From Talinum fruticosum (lineage: Eukaryota; Streptophyta; Magnoliopsida; Caryophyllales; Talinaceae), in contig JAITYX010000012.1 in the NCBI GenBank assembly GCA_021018815.1, positions 9,411,001 to 9,475,000 of the forward strand: a stretch of 64,000 bases of DNA, read 5' to 3'. A program made the position numbers and the translations under genes. Positions 11,020-20,583 of this stretch are shown one piece after another (positions within the stretch are counted from its first letter, which is position 1; every line of letters begins with the position of its first letter). The notes beneath the pieces are model-generated. The model did no database searches and had not been told where the DNA came from. It was given only the letters and a program-made list of their open reading frames with translations.

Positions 11020-11450
11020 TCAAGACCATTTCCCTCTTCCCTTCATTGACCAAATGCTTGAAAGACTTGCCAAGAATTCATACTTTTGTTATCTACATGG
11101 GTATTCCAAGTTTTTCCAAATCCCTGTCTACCCTAGTGACCAAGAGAAGACCACCTTTACTTGTCCTTATAGAACATTTGCTTATAGGAGAATGCCTTTT
11201 GGGTTGTCTAATGCACCCGCTACTTTTCAACGTTGTATGATGGCTATTTTCTCCGATTTTATTGAGGATATTATGGAGGTCTTTATGGATGATTTTTCTG
11301 TCTATGGTTCTAACTTTAATCATTGTTTGAAAAATCTTTCTAAGGTGTGTCTAGATGTGAGGAAGTGAATTTGGTCTTGAATTGGAAAAATTGTCATTTT
11401 ATGGTACAAGAGGGTGTTGTCCTAGGTCATGTGGTTTTCAATAAAGGCTG
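11020..11450 (+). pseudogene. Ty3/gypsy reverse transcriptase, N-terminally deleted
   Basis: The coding stretch starts with HFPLPFIDQMLERLAKNSYF, then TTFTCPYRTFAYRRMPFGLS, APATFQRCM and FMDDFSVYG. The FMDD motif is the catalytic pair of the polymerase. The upstream catalytic Asp in the usual FLDGYSGF block has become His (LHGYSKFF). About the first third of the domain is missing because the deletion joins RT to the PBS. The frame shifts near 11366, after which VLNWKNCHFMVQEGVVLGH continues the domain. Confidence 0.88.
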
Positions 11451-11689
11451 AAGTTGACAAAGCTAAGGTATAGGTAATTGAGAAATTACCTCCACCTACG
11501 TCTATTAAGGGGGTGAGGAGTTTTCTTAGACACGTGGGTTTCTAGCGACGGTTCATTAAAGATTTTTCAAAAATTACTCGGCCTCTCACCCAATTGCTTG
11601 TCAAGGATATGCCTTTTGTATTTGATGATGTGTGCTTGAGTGCTTTCAACGAGGTTAAGGGAAGCTTTGATTATAACTCTTATTATGCA

Positions 11690-12110
11690 AGCCCCGATTG
11701 GAGTCTTCCATTTGAAGTGATGTGTGATGCAAGTGACTTTGCATTGGAGGCGTTTTAGGGCTAAGGAAGGATGGCAAGCCCTATGCTATACATTATGCGA
11801 GCTGAACTCTTGATGAGGCTCAAATTAACTATGCCACCACGGAGAAGGAATTCTTGGCGGTTGTTTTTGCCTTGGAGAAGTTCCATTCTTACTTGATTAA
11901 CTCCAAGTTGATAGTTTTTACTGATCATGCTGCCATCAAGCATCTTATGAGGAAATCGGATTCTAAGCCTCGCCTTATCCGATGGGTGCTTTTACTCCAA
12001 GAGGTTGATTTGGAAATCGGGACAAGCTTGGATCGAAAAATGTGGTTGCCGATCATCTTTCTCGGTTAGAAGATTTGCCCAAGGAAGTTATCCCCATTGA
12101 TGATTCGTTT
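11690..12110 (+). pseudogene. Ty3/gypsy RNase H
   Basis: MCDASDFA at about 11720 contains the first catalytic Asp. After a frameshift the sequence [18 protein letters not shown] (about 11830-11885) and [12 protein letters not shown] follow, which are typical RNase H blocks with the Glu and Asp of the active site. [10 protein letters not shown] at about 12045 ends the domain as in other gypsy elements. At least two frameshifts and several stops occur. Confidence 0.85.
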
Positions 12111-12189
12111 CTAGAGGAGCAACTCATGGTTGTTTCACATACTTCTACTTCATGGTATGTTGACTTTGTGAACTACATTGTTTGTGGAG

Positions 12190-12530
12190 TGATGCCACCG
12201 GAGTTATCTTTCCAACAAAGGAAGCGGTTCTTGTTTGAGGTGAAAATTTATGTGTGGGAAGAGCCTTTCCTTTACAAGTTGTGTGCAAATGGGGTACATC
12301 GAAGGTGCATTCCGGAAGATGAGGTTCAAAGTGTGCTCCATCGTCTGTCATTCCACTACTTATGGTAGACATTTTGGCCCAGATAAAACCACCTCTAAGG
12401 TTTTACAAGCTAGCTTCTACTAGCCGACTCTAGCCAAAGATGCAAGGAATTTTATGGTAGCTTGTGATCGATGCCAAAGGATTGGCACTATTTCCAAGAG
12501 GCATGAGATGCCCTAATCCGGGATTTTAGA
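12190..12530 (+). pseudogene. integrase zinc-binding (H2C2) region
   Basis: LYKLCANGVHRRCIPEDE at about 12270-12325 precedes the integrase zinc domain. After a frameshift the His-His part (YGRHFGPDKT-like, around 12360) and the CDRCQRIGTISKRHEMP-like Cys-X2-Cys part (about 12463-12515) are readable. Stops interrupt it. It sits directly before the integrase core. Confidence 0.75.
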
Positions 12531-13405
12531 GGTTGAGCTCTTTGATGTTTGGGAAATTGACTTCATGGGTCCTTTTCCTCCCTCTCACAAGAACCTCTAC
12601 ATCCTAGTCGTTGTTGATTATGTGTCAAAATGGGTGGAAGCCATTGCCTCTCCCACCAACGATTCCAAGGTTGTCATGAAGTTCCTAAAGAAGAATATTT
12701 TTACTCGATTTGGCACTCCAAGTGCTTTATTAAGTGACAATGGGAGCTACTTTTGCAACCGACCACTTGAGGTTCTTTTGAAGAAATATGCGGTATTCCA
12801 TAAGGTAGCCACACCTTATCATCCTCAAACAAGTGGTCAAGTTGAGTTGTCTAACCAGGAGTTGAAAAACATTCTTGAGAAGATGGTGGATCGATCCCAA
12901 AAAGACTGGTCTTTAAAACTTGATGATGCACTATGGGCATATCGTATCTGCTTACAAGACTCCCTTGGCGGTACTCCCTTTCGGTTAGTGTGTGGGAAGC
13001 CTTGTCACTTGCCCGTAGAGATGGAACACAAAGCTTTACGGGCAATCCGGACACTAAATTTTGACACCAAGGCGGCCGGTGAGAAGCGAGTTCTCCAATT
13101 GCAAGAACTTGAGGAGTTGCGATTGCAAGCTTATGAAAGCTCCTGAATCTACAAGGAGAGAACCAAGAGGTGGCATGAAAGGCATATTCTGCATAGGGGG
13201 TTTGAAGAAGGTGATATGGTCCTTTTGTTCAACTCAAGATTGAAGTTATTTCGGGAAAACTTTGATCCCGATGGTCCGGGCCGTTTCAAGTCACCAAGGT
13301 ATTTCCTCACGGCGCGGTTAAGGTGTGGAGTGAGTCCACGGGTTCTTTCAAGGTCAATGGTCAACGGCTTAAGCCCTACATTGTGGGGCATTCAAAAGTA
13401 AAGAC
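12530..13405 (+). pseudogene. Ty3/gypsy integrase core and C-terminus
   Basis: An open stretch of about 193 codons (12565-13143) holds the full DDE core: Asp in [13 protein letters not shown], Asp in LLSDNGSYF and Glu in [13 protein letters not shown], so all three catalytic residues are present. It would insert the cDNA into the host genome. After a stop at 13144 the C-terminal domain continues in another frame (WHERHILHRGFEEGDMVLL, then LFPGKLRSRWSGPF-like sequence). This is the best preserved coding segment of the element. No chromodomain is seen, which agrees with Athila. Confidence 0.9.
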
Positions 13406-14322
13406 CATTTATTATGCTCTTATCGACCGGGCAAGGCATGATGAATAACCTACATATGGTAAAGCTAATGACCTTCAACAATTGCTTCTTAGGAGGCAAC
13501 TCAAGCCATTTTGTGTTTATAAAAAACAAAAAACTAAGCGAGGCGATAGCAAACAGGCTACCCGTTTCCACCGAAGCTGCCCGAGTTGGGTGCTACCTCC
13601 AATTTAGCGAGCAGCGCACCCGTTTTCATCGAAAATGTGCTGACTTTGGGCGTAGATTACCGAGGCAACAGCCGACATGGGCTACCCGTTTCGGAGGAAA
13701 CGGCTCGTGTCGGGTGTAATTTTTCGCGGGCCACTTTTTGAGCCCGATTTCCTGTCTCTCTCCTCACTTTACCCCGCCTCTTCTTCTTCTTCCTCTCTCC
13801 CATGCCCTGGTATCCTCCATAGCCATACCTCCAATTCGACTCTCTTCTTCCATCTCAAACCTCTCCTAAACTCCAAATTTCAAACCACATTCACCCGATA
13901 TGTTCTTCTTCTTTAATTTCATCCTCATTCTCGCTCTTCCACTTCTCTCTAGGCGTGTTCTCGCTGCGTTTCTCTGCTTGATGTCGGCCATTACCGTCCT
14001 GTTCTTGCCGGTGTCTTGTTTCGCCTTCCTGTCACTTGCTCTCCTCTTCCCTCTATTCATGTTTTACATCCTTTTCAAGAGTCAAAACTCGCGCCGTCCA
14101 CTGTCCTGTTCAAGCCGGCGTCTCCTCTCGCTACTCCAGCTCTTGTCACCGGTGCTTGACTGTTCACGCTAACGCTACGGTCGTGGCTGTCTCCCCGTCC
14201 TTTAGTCGTCCAAACCTCTACACCTCATTCTTCTCCCATAAAAATCACCTTTTTTTTCTTGCCCATTCCTCTCCACAAAATTCTGCCTCCCCACTTGGTC
14301 TACATTCTAAAATTTTTCTCTA
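13406..14322 (+). other. spacer between integrase and env-like ORF
   Basis: No convincing coding. Between 13550 and 13720 it carries GC-rich motifs like those in the LTR, including a perfect hairpin at 13686-13703, CCGTTTCGGAGGAAACGG, with the same GGAG loop as the LTR hairpins. 13740-14320 is pyrimidine-rich, resembling an untranslated leader for the following ORF. Confidence 0.6.
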
Positions 14323-15743
14323 ATGGCACCCAAACGGCAGAAGATTACTCAAGGGAGTCCTCCCGGCCGAGCTCCGTAGCCTGGACCCAAGCCACTCGTC
14401 CACCACCCCGAAATGTCCGTATTTCGCGAAGCAAGTAATCCAAACAACCCTCATAACTTGCCTCATCCCGAACATATTGAACGCAATTCATTGATTAATC
14501 GTGAACTTGTTGCCACTCATTATTATGATGAGATTAGTTTAGAAAGATTGGGCTTGCTTGAGGATTTTCTTTGGATGGTTGAATGGTGTGGTTTGTTAAA
14601 TTTTGTAAATATTTGATTAGGGACCTATAGAAGCTCGACTTTGGAATTTCTAAGCACGTTAACCGTTGATATTGGGCGTGGTTCTTACGTCGGACATGGC
14701 TTAGTTTCCTTTCGCCTGTTAGGGAGGTACCATGAACTCACTCTTAGTGAGTTTAATGCTTTATTCTCCCTCCCTCGAGACCTCGGACTTGGACACCGTG
14801 TAGTTCCTAATTGTTTCAATTCGACATAATTTTGGCATTCTATTTACGGTGAGGAGGACTATCATCATAGTTCGACTAAGGCGACCGCTGTTAGGAACCC
14901 CGTATTCGATACATTCATCGGGTTTTGGGCCATAGTCTGTTTGGGAGAGATGATAGTGGCAATAATATGTGTCTCTCTGAATTGTTTTGTTTATATGTGA
15001 TGTGGACGGGAGATGTGTCCGAGTTTAATCCTGGGGCTTATTTAGCCCGTCAATTTACGACCATTGCTACTAGTTCTCGGGGTAGGATTGTTATTGGGGG
15101 TTTAGTTGCTTGCAATTGCTGTAGCTTTAGGTTGGAACCCTAATGACCACCATGATTATAGGGTGCGCGAGGTTTGAACGAATCGATATTGAGGCTTTGC
15201 GGGCTATGGGCATGTGTCGTACAATTTACGGAGAGTTACATTGGTTTTATCCTTATAACCGTGTGTTGTGTCTCCCGTCCCGAGCGCACATCCCTTCGGG
15301 GATACGGCCAACCTCAGATTTTTACCCGGTGAGGATGAAGTCCCTCGCCCTCCGCCCCATACTGATGCAGGTGCCCCTACCTCTTTTCTTCCCTCAGCCC
15401 CGAGCATAATGAGCCTAATGCCGATGCATCCGTGCCTTCACATCTCACTTGTCATTCATCAAGAGCAGCTTTCCTTCATGGAGTATGTGCATTCCGAGCA
15501 TGCTACTTTTCGATCCGAGCAAGCCTCACTTAGGGAGTACCTCCACTCCGAACAAGCTCTCTTTGAGATTATGTTCATTCGGAGTGTGTGACTACGCAAA
15601 ATGCCCAACTTGAACTTCGTGACATGCTTGCTAATCAAAACCATTATATGCATATAATGAGTGAATGTTTGACTGTTTGGCATGATTGGCATATTTCTCA
15701 AGGTAACCCCAATACTCCTCCTCCTCCCCCTCCATTTGAGTGA
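14323..15743 (+). pseudogene. ATHILA-type ORF (env-like position)
   Basis: ATG at 14323 gives MAPKRQKITQGSPPGRAP, then a stop. The conserved body follows: INRELVATHYYDEISLERLG, VEWCGLLNFVN, then SFRLLGRYHELTLSEFNALF, and FNPGAYLARQFTTIATSSRG. These blocks match the ATHILA ORF-1 family, found between integrase and the 3' LTR. It has been described as envelope-like by position, but its function is unknown. The C-terminal part (about 15420-15740) has repeated Glu/His/Ser/Leu segments and a Pro run (PNTPPPPPPFE) before the stop. Several stops and frameshifts make it a pseudogene. Confidence 0.8.
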
Positions 15744-15784
15744 TGTTTTGTTCTTCCCCATCTCCTTTTTCCTGATTGTGCTTG

Positions 15785-15822
15785 CATTGAGGACAATGAT
15801 GTGTTCAAATATGGGGGAAAGT
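15785..15822 (+). other. internal polypurine-like motif
   Basis: ATTGAGGACAATGATGTG followed by AAATATGGGGGAAAGTG closely resembles the true PPT region at 17488-17521 (TTGAGGGCAAGCAAGG … AAGCATGGGGGAATTT). It lies about 1.7 kb upstream of the 3' LTR. A role as a second plus-strand primer is inference. Confidence 0.55.
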
Positions 15823-17510
15823 GCCTACTTAGGTTGCCATTGTGCAATAATGTACAGTCGCATTTCATTTAGGTTAGAGCATGTTTTATTTTGTAAACAT
15901 TTAGCATGTAATTTTGCTTTTAAAAAAATTTGATAAACTTTGCAAACTTAAAAAAAAATTTGAAAAACATTGATAAAAAAAGGGCATTTAGGATTGTATT
16001 TAGAGCATTTAGGTAGCATCATATAGACTTGCATTTTAAAAAAAACTAAAAACTAAAAAAAAAAGATGAACCTCCAATGATGATTTCTTTTAGGCCAAAT
16101 AAGTTTTCCATGGAGAATGATTTCAATGAATAGCCCCAAGTGTAGAAATATTTGAAAACTAGTTTTGAACTTCAAGATTTTGGCCATATTTGATGGATGA
16201 AAGTTGATTGCCCTTGATTCTTTGACAATAGTGTTAGCATGTGAAACTCTTCGAGCTAGTTGAGATTGTGGTAGAGACCATGTGAGACTTTTGAGCCTTA
16301 AATAGACTAAACATTACAATTAGTCTCGTGCTTTTCTTCATGTGTGATTCTCCTCCATGATTGCATCTCTAGAACTTGTTTGAATTCTCTTCAAAATCAC
16401 ATGTGTGCGTGCTTTGTGATAACATGATTGAGGCATTCTTTGATTTTTGAGCTACATTAGCCAAATTGCCACCATTTTTCATGTCATTGACCCTTGATAG
16501 CCCTTTGAGCTTAATTGCCTAATTCATTTGTTTTGAACCCTCCTAATTAGCCCTTGACCAAACATATAATCTATTACCTAAGCCAAGTCTAGTGGAGATT
16601 CTTACACATGTTGTTGAGTCATTTGGGGTCTTTGATGTGGTGGTGATAATTTGGATCCTTTTGATGAGATTGAGGGGTTATATGTATGTATTGAGCATGA
16701 GATGATTCCCCCTTCTTGGTTGTAAAGGTGTATTTTGATGTTAAATGAGCTTTTTGATTTGTTAGAAGTTCCTAATGCTAAGCATAGAAAAAGAAAAAAA
16801 AAGAAAAATCAAGAAAAGTTTCGTAAAAAAAAGAGAAAAAATCAATAAAATGTTTGGCATTTTTGGAATATTCAGTTTGATCTTTATTAGTAAAGCTCAT
16901 TTTCGAAAATACTTGTCGGAGTTAGAGGTTGGGTGTAATGAGTTGAATTGTGTGTTTTTGGTTAGATTGTAGGAGGCTCCTTGCTAATTGGCTTTTAGCT
17001 CCTCATTTTTCCCAAAATGTACAATATCCCTTTCTTACCCATTGCCTAAGCCCCGTTACAACCATATGAAGTCCTCTCGTATTGTCATGTTACATGTTGC
17101 ACTTTAGTGGTGGCGAATAGAGAATTCTACCAAGGTTATGGTAGTTTGCATGATTGTGAGAGAGATTTAGTGAACCATGTATGAACCTAAACACATGAGC
17201 TGAGTGTTTTCACATTTCCAAGGTGAGGTTCTACCGACCTTTCTAGCTCCATTACTCTACATGTGCCAACATGGATTGTTTAAGTGATGATTTGGGTGAT
17301 TAATCTAATTTGTCTTTATGTTCTTCAATGTGGATTTTGAAAATCTTCTTTCCATCTGATTGTGAAAAGATTTGGTGTGCTTATGGGCTGTTGTTGAATG
17401 GTTTTTCCTTATGATACTTATGGTTGCCTAGCCTCGAGGAGGTTATGATTCTTTTGCTGGATTTCATCTTTTGCTTTTTGACCTTACTTGAGGGCAAGCA
17501 AGGTTTAAGC
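15823..17510 (+). other. non-coding tail of Athila-like element
   Basis: About 1.7 kb with only short chance ORFs. It has A-rich runs at 15920-16070 and 16775-16850. Such a non-coding stretch between the env-like ORF and the 3' LTR is usual for Athila elements. Confidence 0.7.
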
Positions 17511-17521
17511 ATGGGGGAATT
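17511..17521 (+). other. polypurine tract, Athila-like element
   Basis: ATGGGGGAATT immediately before the 3' LTR start TGATAAGCG. Confidence 0.88.
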
Positions 17522-19196
17522 TGATAAGCGAATAAAATGCATTAGTTTCTTTGGCATTTTGATGCTTTTCTTTGGGAAAATCGGTTAATAGGAGTGTGTT
17601 TGTGCTCCATTTTCGGTTTTACGCTCGTGTTTTATTAAGGATTGTTTCTTTTCCCGAGTCTTTTATGATCCTCATTTATTTTTCGTCCGGCGTGTTCTTC
17701 CTATTCTTCTCTCCAGAGTTTTTCTTAAAAGCCATGTCATGAAGTGACAATTTTATTTGGCAAATAGAGAGTACTAGTTCTCTTACTAAGAGTTCTCATA
17801 TCTAGGGCTAAGACAAAGGATTAGAAGCGGTTAGTTCACCTATCAATATTGTACTTGGGTACTTATATAAGAAAGGGAGGAAGGCTTAAAGTTCCATTGT
17901 TGAGCTCCATTTGATCACCAATACCAAGTATTCCCGAGATTATTAAGTGTTCGAGCCTTAAGAAGACCAACACAATCCGATTTTACGATCAAAACGGCCT
18001 TCCCCTTGATTTCTCAAAGTTTGCATTTCCAACAACCAACACGGGGCAGCCCTTATCGGAGGACACGGCCCGTGTTGGAGGTGAGCTTGCCTAGGAGCCT
18101 TTACATCGAGAACGGGCAGCTCGTGTCGGAGGACACGACCCGTTTTCAGCGTTTTGTCATGTTTTCAAGTAGCTTGTGTCGGAGGACACGACCCATGTTG
18201 GAGGTAAATTGTGCCGAGACGATTCGGTTTTGACGGTTTCGGCTCTTGATTGCTTCTTAATGGCTTATTTAAGTTGATTTTCAAGGAGGCAATCCAGAAT
18301 ACATTCCTGCATCTATCCATACTTCATCCACCACTCACCCAACACCATTTTTCTTTCCTCCATTCATCCATATCAAACCAAACTTTAAAGATCGAAGAAG
18401 GTGATTGAAGCAGTTGCGGGATTCCACTTGAAGTCGAGAGATTGAAGAGGAGTTCTTCAAGCCTATCATCTACTTGTTCATTTCTTGTAATTTGAGGTTT
18501 GATTTCAATTTATTAGATTTTATTTATGCTTTCAATAAACATGTGTGAATAGTTTAGTTTTTCTAGGGACTTGTAATCCGAAACAATGAAGTTTGATTAG
18601 TTTTCCATGATATGTGCTTGAATTCTGATTTTGATCAATAAGTTGTGTTTATCATGTTCATGAGTGTTTTAAAGGCCTAAAATACTTGTGTTTAGAGATT
18701 AATCTATCATGTACTGAAAGCTGAAATAGAATAATCGGACAACCAACTTGTCTACCTAATTTATGAAATTTGATAAAAGAATAGTAAATTAGGGGATCAC
18801 TTTGATAGTTTGAAATCCTTAACTTTCATTAACTTAAAAGCCACACGAAAGTTCTTTGATAGGTTAATTAGAGCAATTCTATTAAGCATCAAAAGAGCGG
18901 TAGAATTTTGTGATTATCGATCCTTGGTTTTCTTAAAAGAATGATTGCACAAATTATGTTTAAATAATCAAACTCATTGTTAGGAAAGCAAATCCCTAGA
19001 TTTTTTACCTATTGATTTAAGTTTAGATTAATTTCCTTGATTTTAATATTTAGAACTAGTTTAGGGAAGCAAACTCCAAAAACCCGATTAGCTTAGCAAT
19101 TGAGTAGACGACTAGTTAAGTGTGTTGCTAGATCGAGTCTCCCGGGATCGACCTTGACTAGATACAATTTATATACCGTGCGCTTGCGGCCTGTCA
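17522..19196 (+). repeat. 3' LTR, Athila-like element
   Basis: About 1675 bp, starting TGATAAGCG and ending GCGGCCTGTCA, followed by the target duplication TTATT. It retains a 285-bp block (about 17625-17910) that is missing from the 5' LTR. Confidence 0.92.
17861..17874 (+). promoter_or_regulatory. candidate LTR TATA box
   Basis: ACTTATATAAGAAAGG in the U3 part of the 3' LTR, about 340 bp from its start, is a good plant TATA box. The equivalent block is absent from the 5' LTR. Confidence 0.55.
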
Positions 19197-20583
19197 TTAT
19201 TTACAAGATTTATATAGTTAAATGTTGAATGTATTTGGGATAATTATGTGAATGTTGAGAATGTGGGTAATGTTTGAGATTGTTGAAATGTTGAATTTTT
19301 GTTGAAATGTTGAATAATGAGAATGTGGGTAACATTTGTTCAGTTTATTATGTTAGAAATTCGTGAAATGTTTGAGATTTTGAGAAATGGGTTTAGGTAG
19401 TTTAGGATTTAATTATAGGGAAATAGAATGATAGTTAAGGATGGTAAATTAAAAAACATTTGTATCGAAAATAAAAATATTTATTATTTAGGGTTTGAGG
19501 AAATAGTAAAATTTATGCTTTACGAGGTTAAGGATGAAAAAGGAGAAATATAAATTGTAAAAAATATGGTTAGAGTTTAGGGTGCAAGGACCTTTTCTAT
19601 TTCTTGTAGACTATTTGAGAACTTTTCTTGAAGATGACAAGAGAGTATGAGGGTATTTCTAAAAATACATTTGTATCCAAAGGGAGAAAATAAAAATATT
19701 TATTGTCTAGGGTTTGAGGAAACGAGAAAAATTTGTGGTTGAGGTTTGAGGATGAAAAAGGAGAAAATATAAATTGTAAAAAATATGGTTAGAGTTTAGG
19801 GCACACAGGCCTTCTCTCTTTCTCATACTCTCTTGTCATCTTTAAGCAAAGTTCTCAAATAGTCTATATGGGAGTAGTCCTTCAAAATAATATCGTGGGT
19901 GATCTTTTTGAAGACTTTTGCTCTCATTCCCGACATTTAATTTGATAAATGACATGCTTAATTGTGTATAATTGTGCATAATTGTGCTTATTTTGCTTAC
20001 CAATATATGCTTCTCATTAAATTATCGTATGCATTTCATAAGCTTAGAGAACCCGTTCAAGCATCTGTACATAACAAGTTATCCTAGGTTGCGATACGTG
20101 CATAAATATGCGTATAGCGTTTAGGATATTAGGTTGGTATGTATAAGTTTATGAATTGTCCGTGTTGGACATTTTGAGAATAATATGATAATAGGTTGTG
20201 TGACTATTATAATCTTATCATAAATTTGACAAGATATCAAGGTGCTCATTTTCCCTCTCGTTCTTCGAGTGCAATTATGATGACGATGGGTTTGATGTGT
20301 GTATTTTTACTTCGTTACCATACAATTAAGTAAGGATATACGCATTAGCCAATTTGTTTTCATATGTTATACTTGAAGAACTAACGGGAAATGCTGCCGG
20401 AATTTTGTCAAATGTATGATAAGATTTTGTTACACGGTGTAGGGTCATATTATTCTTGAATGGGTTTAGGACCATCTATCCCTGTAGAAGGATCTTAGGC
20501 TTATGTCATATTATTTGTGCTTAATAAGTACATATTTCTCCAACTATACGTGGTGAATTTCTTATCGTGTTAATGTGTTAGGT
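19197..20583 (+). other. CACTA sequence upstream of transposase
   Basis: No coding found. A segment at about 19451-19580 is repeated at about 19658-19802 (both contain TAAAAATATTTATT and AAAAATATGGTTAGAG). A 45-bp inverted repeat joins 19607-19651 to 19822-19866, around AGACTATTTGAGAACTTT. The part from about 20275 also occurs, inverted, at the right end of the window (63961-64000), so it belongs to the CACTA family rather than to the host. Confidence 0.65.

Larger units (their letters stand above)
9540..19196 (+). mobile_element. Athila-like Ty3/gypsy retrotransposon
   Basis: LTRs at 9540-10984 and 17522-19196 both begin TGATAAG and end TCA, with a perfect 5-bp target duplication TTATT (9535-9539 and 19197-19201). 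The primer site matches Asp-tRNA. Internally there are partial RT, RNase H, integrase and an ATHILA-type ORF before the 3' LTR. Gag, protease and the first part of RT are deleted, because RT follows the primer site within about 30 bases. The LTRs differ at roughly 8 of their first 100 positions plus a large indel, so the insertion is not recent. Confidence 0.93.

Noticed and set aside
13414..14323. Several overlapping plus-strand ORFs between integrase and the ATHILA-type ORF
   Set aside because: Pyrimidine-rich spacer; Ser/Leu/Pro composition bias, no conserved motif.
14323..15743. A true retroviral envelope gene
   Set aside because: The position is envelope-like, but the motifs are those of the plant ATHILA ORF; no clear signal peptide or transmembrane anchor could be supported in the broken frame.
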